DNA from: Dimargaris cristalligena | Taxonomy: Eukaryota; Kickxellomycota; Dimargaritomycetes; Dimargaritales; Dimargaritaceae | Reading direction: 5' to 3' | Assembly: GCA_027576995.1 (NCBI GenBank) | Contig: JANBQC010000282.1 | Span: 1 to 34,781, forward strand | DNA length: 34,781 bases | Shown here: piece by piece, positions 7,376 through 17,449 of the stretch | Layout: each line of letters begins with the position of its first letter | How positions within the stretch are numbered: the first letter of the stretch is position 1 | Program-made: the position numbers and the translations under genes | The notes under the pieces: generated by a model | Told to the model about the DNA's origin: nothing | The model's database searches: none | What the model saw: only the letters and a program-made list of their open reading frames with translations

Positions 7376-10300
7376 TTAATGATTCTCGTCTCGACTAGTG
7401 GGAATGTAGATGTCGTCTTTGATCGGTGAAGCCTGGGCCTTGATCATCTCGTTATTCACAGCGACCGAAGTTAGAGTGAAGGCAGGGATCATAACAGCCG
7501 CAGAAGTAAGGCCAGCGGCGGACTTGCCCCGCCGGAAAGAGAAACTGCCGCGGGAGGACCGGCTGGGGGACGAGTCTCCAGTGGGAGGAGCTAGTCCGTG
7601 ATTCACAGCGGGCTCGGGCAGCACTAACACAGGCACTTCCCCACCTGTGGATGGGCTCATCACAAGCCCAGGCGAACCCATGGGGGTAAGGGCGATGGCC
7701 GACTTAGTAACCTTTTCGGATTGGAAGGAGGATTTACCTGCCAGAGAGGTATGGCTTCGGCCACTGAACATGGGGTGATTTTGAATCTGAGTGTACACCG
7801 AGTCAACGGGGCTCTTCCATGTCAAGTCGCGGGGATGGTGGTAATTATCGGTAATGCTCGAGGGCAACCAGCCAAGCCACTGGTCGGGGATCAGCTTGAT
7901 TAGCACACCTATGGGCAACGAGAAGAGGCCAATGATGACCGCTGTAAGCCATAGATACCATTCCTGATGGGTAGTCTTGAAGGCCACATCACCGAATTCC
8001 ACGATAATGACTTGGAGGAACGCAATTACAATGAAAATGATCAGAAAGTACCAGTTCTTATGGATGCGGTGGAACACGTTGAGCTGGGTATCAAGGACTC
8101 GCGCGTTAATTTCGTTGAAGATTTGCATCCATACGAAGGTATTGAAAATCAGGGTGCGGTGAACCAGGCGTTCTTCGGGCATGGCCAGGTCGAGATCAAA
8201 GATCTGGTCGCCTATATAATACAGGACCAAACATATCGTGATTTGGAACAGGGATTGGCCAATGATAATCTTCCACATGGACAAATTAACCAGGGCTCCG
8301 CCAAACTTGTCGGGCGGACGCTGCAGGAGAGCGGTCGTGGGCTGATCGGTGGCCAGGGCTAGGGCGGCTAGAGTGTCCATAATTAAGTTCACCCACAGCA
8401 GCTGAACAGCGGTAAGCACTGAGGCTTGGTTGGAGTCCGACACGGCAGTGACAAAGGCGAGTAGTACAGCGGTGATGTTAACTGTCAATTGGAACTGGAG
8501 AAACTTTTTGACCGAGTCGTTAACACTGCGCCCCCACATGGTGGCTTTAACAATGGAAGCAAAATTATCGTCCATCAAAATGATCGACGAGGCTTCTTTG
8601 GCAACCTCCGTCCCGGTGATACCCATGCTGAATCCGATATCAGCTGATTTGAGGGCGGGGCCGTCGTTAGTTCCGTCACCGGTTACCGCCACCACCTCCT
8701 TGGCCTTTTGCAGCCAGTTCACCAGGGTTTTCTTATCCTCGGGACTGCTCCGGGCCAGGACCTGCAGGCGAGGCGCGATGAACTCCATCTCTTCATCGGA
8801 TAGCTTACGGAACTGGGGCCCTTCCATGATAATACCACCCGAGCCGGGCTCGTAAATGCCACATTGAATCGCAATGGACCGGGCGGTGAGAACGTTATCG
8901 CCGGTCACCATGCGGACCATGACACCGGCCTGGCGGCACATGGCCACGCTCTCGGTAACGCCAGGGCGCAGAGGATCCTCAATACCAAACAGGCCCAGCC
9001 AGGTGAGCTGATCCACCAGGGCATCATCCTGGTCCGCTGTAAATAGAGCCTCGTCGTAGTCGGTGAATTCACGATAAGCCACCCCGATAGTGCGCAGGGA
9101 TTTGTTGGAGTATTCAGAAATGGTGTTAACGATCTCTTGCGACCAGTGGGAACTCATGGGGATCGTCGGAATATCGGTACGGCTGGCCGGGAAGATGAAA
9201 CTGCGATCAGAGCCAGATGGGGTGACAGAATTGGCGCGGGAGGGGCTATTGGGCGTGGAAGGGCGGATCGAACTTCCCACCTGAAGGAGCTCCTCGGACC
9301 CAGCACGGTTCATTGTGTTACCACCGATTACGGGGGTCGGGATGGTCAGGGTGAGACCGGTGGGACTGGGGGACAGAAACTGGGGGGACAGAAACTGGGG
9401 GGAGCGGGACGCGGGGGGCGAATATGAAGAAGGGTTAAGGGCGGAGCCATCGGAGCCATCATCACCCGCAGACCACGGGGGCGGTGGGGTAGCTCCCCCC
9501 AGCCGGAAGATGGGGTCATCGGGCTCGGGAGGACTCACCGTAAGGAAGGGGGTAGTAGAGTGGTCATCACCATTATCGGGGAAACCGGGAGTCGGGGCAC
9601 GAAGCGACCAGGCCGCGGGAGGCTGGGGACTCCGGGAGAAGGAAGCAGTTGGGGAGGGTGGGACAGATCCAAAATCAGACTGGGAGGGGGTATGCAGCGG
9701 GTGGCCACTGTGGTTGCCTGAATAACTGCGATGGCAGTCCAGGGGCACAGGAGCGTGCAGCAAGTGGCTGCATTTGGTCAGGACCAGTTCAGGAGCCCCT
9801 TTGACGTAAAGGCGGTAATAGGTGTCCTGACTGCCGGAAGTGTCATTCTTGCGGACATACTTGACCAATACGGTCATGCGCTTCTTGTTGCTGTCAAAAG
9901 ACCAAATCTTAATGGTTTCCACGGAATCACGGATGGACTGGATGCTGGACGAGCCGGAGTCACGGGCCCATTGGAGGAGGGCCTTTTCAGTGGGTGGGCC
10001 TTTGAAAGGCTCGGGGGGTGCTGTAATTACCATTGGATCGGTAGATTTGTCCTTGGATCCTCCTTTCAAGAGCTTCGTAAAACGACCCCATAGCAAGGGA
10101 GAGGATGAAGCATCGTGGCCAGGGACCGGCTGGGCCATCAGGGGAGTCGATTCGTGGAGTTTGTCTTCGACTTCCAATTCCGACTGTGTGTTCTCGAAGG
10201 CGGTGGAATTGAGGGAAAGGGCCTCATGAACCAGAGCCAACACCCGGCCTGGTACCCGCTGCGAGACTTCACTGATGGACATCACCCCTACCCCGTGGCG

Positions 10301-12181
10301 GGAGGTCTGACTGGAACAGTCGTCGGAGCTCATGGAGAGCCGGCCGTCTACACTGGGAGACGCAGGGGGGGGTAGGTAGTGGGAGGGAGGGGCGTCATTA
10401 TCGCTACCGCCATCAACCGGCCAGCCACTAATGGCATCGGAAGGGGATGGGAAGTCATCCAACTGGTCTGCTTCGGTAATTACAATCTTGACGTCGGGGA
10501 CGGCTAGAGAATGTGAGGCTCCTTCATAAACAGAGGAGGGAGGGGCCCCGGAGGTACCATGCAATGCAGGGTCCGAACGATCGTGGTGAGCCTGTTGCAT
10601 CCAGTCGCGCACACGGTGGTGGGCCCGTTTCTTGGACCCACGTTCGCCCTTGCGATGCTTACTGTTGGCTGACTTTGGGTTCTTCTTCTTCTTGCCGATA
10701 CTAGCCAGATCCAAACCAACCGTGGTCCGCGTGCTGGTAAACCGGTAGGAATCACCCAGGGTTCCGGCTATGACGGTCATTTTGTTTTCGGTTAAGGTAC
10801 CCGTTTTGTCAGAGCAAATAGTGGTGGCGTTGCCCATGGTCTCACAGGACGCCAGGACACGTACCAGGCAGTTATCGTAGACCATACGAGTAGTAGCGAA
10901 GGCCAGGGCCAAAGTCACCGCTAGAGGAAGTCCTTCGGGCACCGCCACAACCACAATAGTGACCGTGGTAATCACGATGCGCACAATCGCGTTAACAATG
11001 GTCGTAGCGCTGCCCCGGCTCTCAGGGTGCTGGGCAAAGTTGACAAAGTACCGGATTAAGAGAGCGATGAGCATCAGAACGGCAGCTAGTAGGCCGAGTT
11101 TGGAGATATGATCAGCCAGACGATTAAGCTTAATCTGCAAGGGTGTGGGTTGGTTTTCGGTGCGCAGACTAAGCAGGGTTCGACCGTAAAAGCTGTTGGG
11201 GCCAACGGCAATCACCAGGCAGGTACCGACCCCCGCAATGACTTTAGACCCCGAAATGAGGAAGGGATCAATTCCATCGAGGTTAGGAGCTACGGCCACC
11301 TCGCGGGAGGTCGATGGGGCGGACGAAACGTCCAGAGCGGCTTTCCGAATCGGGTCGGACTCGCCGGTTACGGTACTCTCATCGCAGGAAATACCGCTCG
11401 AGCCGGGAAGAACTAAGGCATCGGCGCACATGATATCGCCGCTTTCGACGGTGAGCACATCCCCAACCTGTACAGCATAGACCGAAATGAACATGGTACC
11501 GCCGTTTCGCCGTACCTTGACCTGCCGATCCTCCTTTTTGGCATTGAGCTGTTGGAACTGCCGCTCCTTCTGGTAATCATTGATGGACCCGGCAAAAATA
11601 ACAATTAATATGGCGACTATAATGGCGAAGCCCTCGACCCAACTGACTTTGGGCTCATCGGGATTCTCATTCGTCACATCCTCGTAGATTCCCAGCGCCA
11701 GCGAGAGGGCAGCGGCAATACATAACACAATGATGATTTTCTCCTGGACGGCTTCCCAGGCCAACCGCCAGAGGGATTTAATTTGCACCTCGGGCAGGAA
11801 ATTGGTGCCGTAGTGGGCGATACGTTCCGCAAACTGGCAGTGGATTTGATCTTCGATATCGGCGCGTAGGTGGTTGGATGCCCGGGCAGGTGAGGGTTTG
11901 GAAGGGGAGGCGGCCACGGGGGGCTGGGGGGCGGTGGGAGAGTCGGGGATGGTACTGGTAAGGGTCTGTGGGCTTCCCTGGGCCCAGCGGGAAATTTCGG
12001 GCTGGGTACCGTTGACACTTAGGCCGTATTCGGCGCTGGAGTCGAGGGCCCGAACAAGGCCTGACGCGCCGCCGTAGGATAGTAGGGTACGAGTGTCCTT
12101 ACTTTCAACCAGGGCCTCCAACTGGGCGGACCCCAGCTGGAATCGGGGGGAGTGGGGGTCGGGTGGCGAAACCTCGGCCAT
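7376..12181 (-). CDS. PMC1: Calcium-transporting P-type ATPase, PMCA/Pmc1 type (P2B)
   Basis: This 1601-residue intron-free frame pumps Ca2+ out of the cytosol; fungal Pmc1 acts at the vacuole and PMCA at the plasma membrane. Motifs in order: TGES at 272 (actuator), PEGLP at 415 in M4, CSDKTGTLTENKM with the phosphorylated Asp at 458, KGAPE at 794 (nucleotide domain), MVTGDN at 1092, TGDGTNDGPALK at 1167, and the M6 segment VNLIMDTLAALALATD near 1264. Membrane segments fall near 147-165, 182-200, 363-380, 400-425 and, for M5-M10, about 1230-1435. It is longer than typical fungal Pmc1 (about 1200-1400) because of insertions at about 495-640 (Lys-rich then acidic/Ser-rich) and 815-1010 (Ser/Pro-rich). 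The ATG sits in ACCATGG. No clear calmodulin-binding segment is visible in the Ser/Pro-rich C-terminus. Confidence 0.97.
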   Translation of the reverse strand: MAEVSPPDPHSPRFQLGSAQLEALVESKDTRTLLSYGGASGLVRALDSSAEYGLSVNGTQPEISRWAQGSPQTLTSTIPDSPTAPQPPVAASPSKPSPARASNHLRADIEDQIHCQFAERIAHYGTNFLPEVQIKSLWRLAWEAVQEKIIIVLCIAAALSLALGIYEDVTNENPDEPKVSWVEGFAIIVAILIVIFAGSINDYQKERQFQQLNAKKEDRQVKVRRNGGTMFISVYAVQVGDVLTVESGDIMCADALVLPGSSGISCDESTVTGESDPIRKAALDVSSAPSTSREVAVAPNLDGIDPFLISGSKVIAGVGTCLVIAVGPNSFYGRTLLSLRTENQPTPLQIKLNRLADHISKLGLLAAVLMLIALLIRYFVNFAQHPESRGSATTIVNAIVRIVITTVTIVVVAVPEGLPLAVTLALAFATTRMVYDNCLVRVLASCETMGNATTICSDKTGTLTENKMTVIAGTLGDSYRFTSTRTTVGLDLASIGKKKKNPKSANSKHRKGERGSKKRAHHRVRDWMQQAHHDRSDPALHGTSGAPPSSVYEGASHSLAVPDVKIVITEADQLDDFPSPSDAISGWPVDGGSDNDAPPSHYLPPPASPSVDGRLSMSSDDCSSQTSRHGVGVMSISEVSQRVPGRVLALVHEALSLNSTAFENTQSELEVEDKLHESTPLMAQPVPGHDASSSPLLWGRFTKLLKGGSKDKSTDPMVITAPPEPFKGPPTEKALLQWARDSGSSSIQSIRDSVETIKIWSFDSNKKRMTVLVKYVRKNDTSGSQDTYYRLYVKGAPELVLTKCSHLLHAPVPLDCHRSYSGNHSGHPLHTPSQSDFGSVPPSPTASFSRSPQPPAAWSLRAPTPGFPDNGDDHSTTPFLTVSPPEPDDPIFRLGGATPPPPWSAGDDGSDGSALNPSSYSPPASRSPQFLSPQFLSPSPTGLTLTIPTPVIGGNTMNRAGSEELLQVGSSIRPSTPNSPSRANSVTPSGSDRSFIFPASRTDIPTIPMSSHWSQEIVNTISEYSNKSLRTIGVAYREFTDYDEALFTADQDDALVDQLTWLGLFGIEDPLRPGVTESVAMCRQAGVMVRMVTGDNVLTARSIAIQCGIYEPGSGGIIMEGPQFRKLSDEEMEFIAPRLQVLARSSPEDKKTLVNWLQKAKEVVAVTGDGTNDGPALKSADIGFSMGITGTEVAKEASSIILMDDNFASIVKATMWGRSVNDSVKKFLQFQLTVNITAVLLAFVTAVSDSNQASVLTAVQLLWVNLIMDTLAALALATDQPTTALLQRPPDKFGGALVNLSMWKIIIGQSLFQITICLVLYYIGDQIFDLDLAMPEERLVHRTLIFNTFVWMQIFNEINARVLDTQLNVFHRIHKNWYFLIIFIVIAFLQVIIVEFGDVAFKTTHQEWYLWLTAVIIGLFSLPIGVLIKLIPDQWLGWLPSSITDNYHHPRDLTWKSPVDSVYTQIQNHPMFSGRSHTSLAGKSSFQSEKVTKSAIALTPMGSPGLVMSPSTGGEVPVLVLPEPAVNHGLAPPTGDSSPSRSSRGSFSFRRGKSAAGLTSAAVMIPAFTLTSVAVNNEMIKAQASPIKDDIYIPTSRDENH
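9371..9400 (-). repeat. Tandem 15-bp repeat inside the Ca2+ ATPase gene
   Basis: Two exact 15-bp units (GGACAGAAACTGGGG on the plus strand) encode the repeated peptide SPQFL in the second low-complexity insertion of the pump. The unit length preserves the frame, so copy number can vary without breaking the gene. Confidence 0.85.
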
Positions 12182-15100
12182 GGTAGCGTACGGGCTGGAC
12201 TAAGAAGGAGACGACAGAACGGAGTAAGGAAACAAACGAAGCCGAAGGAAAGTAGTACCGAAATAAAAACAGAAAAAGACAGAGGTAGAGCAGTGAGCGA
12301 AGTACGAAAAGAAAGAGGTTGTTTTATAAACTAGAGGTCGAGGGGTCTTTGGCGATCCTGAGGCAAAAGGTTGGTTAGGCCAGGACAGGAGAGCAAGCGA
12401 GGTTGTATGCGCATACACCGAGACGTAAGTTTAGGGAGGGAAAGGCAACTTAAGGGGAAAGCAAAACACGGAGAAAGAATAAACACCGACCGAATACAAC
12501 TACAATCAATCAATTATCAATCCATTGATTGACAACGGGTGGGTGGGGTGAATATACTGAGAGGGGGAAAGTGACAGCGCCAGCCTAAAGGGTTGGCGGA
12601 CGCGGTGCATCTTATATGGCAATGCACAGGATTGGGGGGACGGTTACTCAAGTCCCTCCCGTTCATTGGTAGCTGGGCTAATCGCTGTTGGCGGTGAAAT
12701 GCTTCCATTCGAACCTTCTTTGCGACAGGTCAATCCCCCAGTGTTGCACCCGCCTACTCCTGGTCGCTTCTAAGAGCCAACCAACCCCTCATAAAGAAAG
12801 GGGGCTATATAGAAGACATGCGAGTTTCTCCCACCCACCTCACTGGTAATACAACCACCACCGTATACTATATACTGGGAGGTAGGATTCTGGTAAATAG
12901 AATAGGTAGGCCGCGCCGGGACTGCCTCGTGCGCGCCGAATCGAGCAGCTACAACAGCTTAAGCATGGCCGGCCACGCGCCACACTGAACCTGCAGCACT
13001 TGTATGGGGGGCGAGCTTGCGAACATAGAGGAACGACATCAGACCGTCGCCCAGGAAAAGGTCGGCTGATTTCGAGGGTTCGACCATGTATGAAGGGCGG
13101 GGGTGATCCTGCCCTCAATCTCTCTCGTCTACCATTCTATCAACCGGGAGTCCCAGGGGTGACCAAGGGTTTAGTGCGATTCTCCCCCGCCTAGGTGCGG
13201 TTCTAGAATGGAGAGGGTGCGGGGATGCATCCAGCTGCCAAGGCTTCCGGTTTGTTATCCGCAGCCACATATCCTGCCGTATACGAATGCCCAGTGCTTC
13301 GAAACAGAAAGGAAACACCAGGCATGTGGGATCATAATGACCCCGATCCAACGACAAGCATCAGCCGCGGGTCCCATAGCCACCGGGCTTGTTTGGACTA
13401 TGAGGCCAGGAGGGGGAAAGAGAGGGGTATTTGCCGGAACATGCGCTATTTGGTGGCCAGGTTTTTGTTAACTAACTACTACCCAAACATCCGGGACCCG
13501 CGCCATTCGATTAGAATATTCTTCCTGTATTTTCACACTATTCCTTCAGTGTGGGGAAGCGGCTTGCAGATCCATCTGGGTGAACTTCAACCCAACTGTA
13601 TAAGATTTTACACAATATATGTATGGGATAATATGTGGGAGAATAACTTTTGACCAGTAATATTTACCTCATCAAATGGATTATTCGTTATACAGCCTGG
13701 ATGAACTTCTGCCATCTTCACACCCTTCGTCGGTCATCCTTTGCTTTCCTCCGCCGTCCACACTGGGAAAATAGGAAACTATGTATAAATCCACCTCCCC
13801 CTAATAACAACTACCACTCACGGGTGGAAAAGCCTATACTCGGAAACACCTTCCTCCGGAAAAACATTCCCAGCCAATTAATGGATTCCAATCCAGTCCA
13901 TTGGCGCCTATGATCTGGCTAAACCATTACGCGTGACCTAAATGCTGACCGCCCCTTACTCGCTCAATCCCGGGCTATTGGAGGAAAATTCGGGCACCTC
14001 CGAAAAAATAATGAAAATTTTTCTAACCACCACCAAGTCTTTCTGAAGCACTCGGGCAGCTGGACCTCCCCGCCAGTACTTTGCTCCCCGTCGCTGTCTT
14101 GTTTGGGTTTAATCATATCGCGCTAGAGCGTCTAAATCACGATTTAGCTGCTTCAATCATACAGTCGCGTACATTGCACAAACCCTGGAAAATGGAACTT
14201 AAGCGTTCGCTTCCTACTCCCAATTTACAGCCCCCTATCACAGACATATATCAAATCCGTATGACAAGATTCCTGCCTCCCCATACAATAATATAGTTGG
14301 TGTTCCCTTCCCCTCATACTCCCACCTCCGAAAAAAAATAATCAATAATACAATTCCCTATATTTCTGAGAGTATGGAGTAGCGTACAATCGGGCTTGTG
14401 GCCCAGTCAGCTGTTGCTGCGTTGATTTTTGGCGCATTTCATTTGTCAACGCCGCCTCACCTTCGAAACAGTCCAATGTCCCCGTTTTTAACCCCGTGCA
14501 CCACAGTCAAACCCACCGACAAAATTATTATCAGTTGAAGTGGAACCTACACCCCCGAAATAGAGTCAAGGTCTATTACCAGTTAGCGCCCATTCGTTTT
14601 TGGAAGCTATTGAGAAATAGCCTTATACACGCGTATGAATTTCGTATCCAATCATCATTGTCCCCCATCCCTCCAACGTGCCCATCTATTCTTTATTTCT
14701 ACATGGAACATTTCTAACTGTGTGCTCTTCACATTTGGTCTGCCACTTCACCGGGCGCTGGTTGGTAAATAACATGAACGTGAATCCAAGCCACATACAG
14801 CGTCCCAAATCTTACCGTCTTTGAGGGGGGGGGGTGGTGAGGGAAGGCCGGTGATAAAAGTCCATTTTTTCACCACCAGTAGACATCCGACTCACTTTTC
14901 CAGAAGCTTTCTACAAGGATGGTCGTCTGCCGATCCTTAGGGCCTCTTACCTTTGTCAAGTATCAATATACCAAGTTGAATCGAGGGAAATCCGGCATTT
15001 CAATTTACGTGGCCCGCATATCCGTTTTCCCAACTCCGCCAGGTCTGATGCTATTCGGAGTGAAAATGGGCTGATTGCAATTTCTCCCTAACTAGGACCG

Positions 15101-17449
15101 TGTGTAATAACGAAAGTATATGTTATTTCAGGTGGTTTCGTTATTACCACAAGGTCTTCTTGCCTTTGTAATGCCCAGATACACTCGAATTTCCGGGATT
15201 TCCACGCCTGCAAGCCACCGTCCGTATACGTTATATTATCAGTATGTTCATGTGCACTACAGGGGTACTGAATTAGGAGGAGGGTGGTAGTTCCTTCCAT
15301 AAATATATAAGCACTGGGGTGGGCAAACTTGTGAATTACCCGTCAAAAGAGTGTTTTCTGATTGGTGCTGTTAACAATGCACTGGTTGCGGGTATATTGG
15401 TACAATGGGCTGGGTAGTAGTTTTATCGCAGATAACGACCACAAGTACCATGGAAATGGGGGTTTCGGTTTATTTTTCCAACATTCCAAAATGATCGGCG
15501 GTCCTTATTAGGAAAACCCTCGTTCAAATTCATCGTCTAATTAACAGTTGCATACGTATTTCCCCTGGGCATATATTGTAACGTGTTACTGAGGGGGGTG
15601 GGACTTATCTGAGAATAGACAAATCGAGGTGGGATTTGGAGTATTCACAATTTGTGATAAATTTAGATTTAGATACTTATTTTATTAACACATAGCGAGT
15701 TCACGGTGATGCGTATGCCTTTTCCTTTTATTGCTCTGTTGCCAGAGGTGGTTCCGATGGACCGACTGTTGCTCGTTGGACGGTGTCGAGGTCCTGCTCT
15801 GCCGGGATTTCAGGAAGCCTGTTAGTTTTCCGGTGGCAGGTCTCGGCTAGTGGTTGCAATATTAGTGCTGAACACCCTCATATTATAGTGAATTATTGGT
15901 TGGGGGGCGGGAACTCCGATTCACCTAATTGAAAATAGCTGATCCGGACTTTGGTTTGGAAGGACTTAATTAGACAATATCCCTAGGAATGGGTTCCTTC
16001 GTACTTCCCTACGGGATAAATTCCACACTAAAATTTAAGATTTTGAATGTAATAGAGGTGATGAAATAGATCGGAAATTGATTTTTTTAAGCAACGAAAC
16101 TTGCCGCACTATATAGACGTTTTATTCTACGATAGGGTTGGGTCCTGCCCGTATGGACTTTACAGATAGTAATTGGTGCGTAGTAATAGCGGTCGACGAC
16201 TATTTCTCATTCGACATTACATGAGCAGATATCCAGACCACAGTCCCAAATAAACAGGCCCTTAAAGCCCATCGTAACCAGTACACCTTCCTAATGCTTT
16301 AATTCGATGAGTACTACCAACGCCCAACCCCTTCCCTCGGTTTCATACTATTTTTAACTATGAATCGGGGTTTTCCCGCATGGTACTCTATCAATTAATC
16401 ACTGATACCACTGTAACTCCCCCGTCGGCACGGCGGCCCTTCAAAGTCGCAGAAGAAGGCGAAGAAAACCACCATTGGAATATTCCGTTTAGAAGCTGGC
16501 CTGACTGTTCGCATTTCCCATAGGTTATATTGCCTCTAGTGTCACCCATTGTCCGCCTCTTTCCTTGGACCTTTTCCATTAGGAAAAGTCTATATCCGCC
16601 TGACATTGCTATATCGTGCTAATTTCCTGCACAACCTCCGCGAGAAACGGATTATACAAAATAGCGGGTTATCGGAGACTGGGGTGATTGGACTTGGCAA
16701 CTCGAGGTCATGGGCCGAAACCTCCACCGAAGGCCATGCATTTATTGGCAACTTCATTTAATAACGTAAGTGAGGCCTAGTCCAGCTGTATACTAAATAA
16801 TCTGGCTGGTTAGATCAGTTTTCTAGGTTAAAAACATATCATCAGCCTGTTTTCCCCTCAAAATCTCATTCAAAATCCGAAATAGTTATATCCAAAATTA
16901 CACATATTTAAGCAGAAGCACGAGTTGGGCGTACTATAGGTCACCGGCAGTTTAGCATTGGCATTTAGAACACAACGATGAATAATGGCTAGTAGCCACG
17001 GATTTCTCATTAAAGAGGCTCTATACTTTATGAAAAGGAGCCCAGGATTAGCAATAATCCATTTAGTCAGGTGACCACATTACATCCCCCATTCCATCGC
17101 ATTATTCCCCCACTCCATCTAAGATATTTTCCCGCCATCTATTTTGGGGGGTGTACTGGGTAAAAAGGGCGTTGGGCCTTAATTATAATATTATTTGCAC
17201 TTTAGCTCTATGGTCCATAGCTACTAAATTCTCGAGCTATTTAGTCTAGAAGAAATGTCAAACCAGGGCCGTATATGCTCTTTTTTTGAAGTAATGTGTC
17301 TCATGCACCATGTTGGTCACTATTATACCATACTCCCCTCATTAACTTAACTACCTCTGTATTGACTATTCTAATATCCCCCACTTATACCATTCCCCGT
17401 TTACCCCATTACTTTTATTTTGAAGCATTTTTCTTCATACAAGTCCCCC
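12182..17449. other. Long intergenic region (5.3 kb), no gene recognised
   Basis: This lies between the divergently transcribed pump gene and BDP1, so it must hold both promoters. The first ~300 bp (to about 12500) are the probable 5' leader and promoter of the pump gene. The longest ATG frame (13225-13653, 142 codons) has no recognisable motif. A G9 run occurs near 14825-14833. I found no tRNA cloverleaf, LTR or transposase motif. An unrecognised non-coding RNA is possible. Confidence 0.55.

Noticed and set aside
7866..12018. Many plus-strand frames opposite the calcium pump
   Set aside because: They are shadows of the GC-rich coding strand with no independent motifs.
12700..12730. Minus-strand GGTTCGAAT resembling a tRNA T-loop
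   Set aside because: The flanking bases do not form a T stem and no acceptor or D arm is present.
13225..13653. 142-codon ATG frame in the long intergenic region
   Set aside because: No motif, overlapping frames of similar length on both strands, and composition like the surrounding non-coding DNA.
17420..17449. Upstream extension of BDP1 starting at TTG
   Set aside because: The ATG at 17450 gives the conserved fungal Bdp1 N-terminus; the extension has no ATG.
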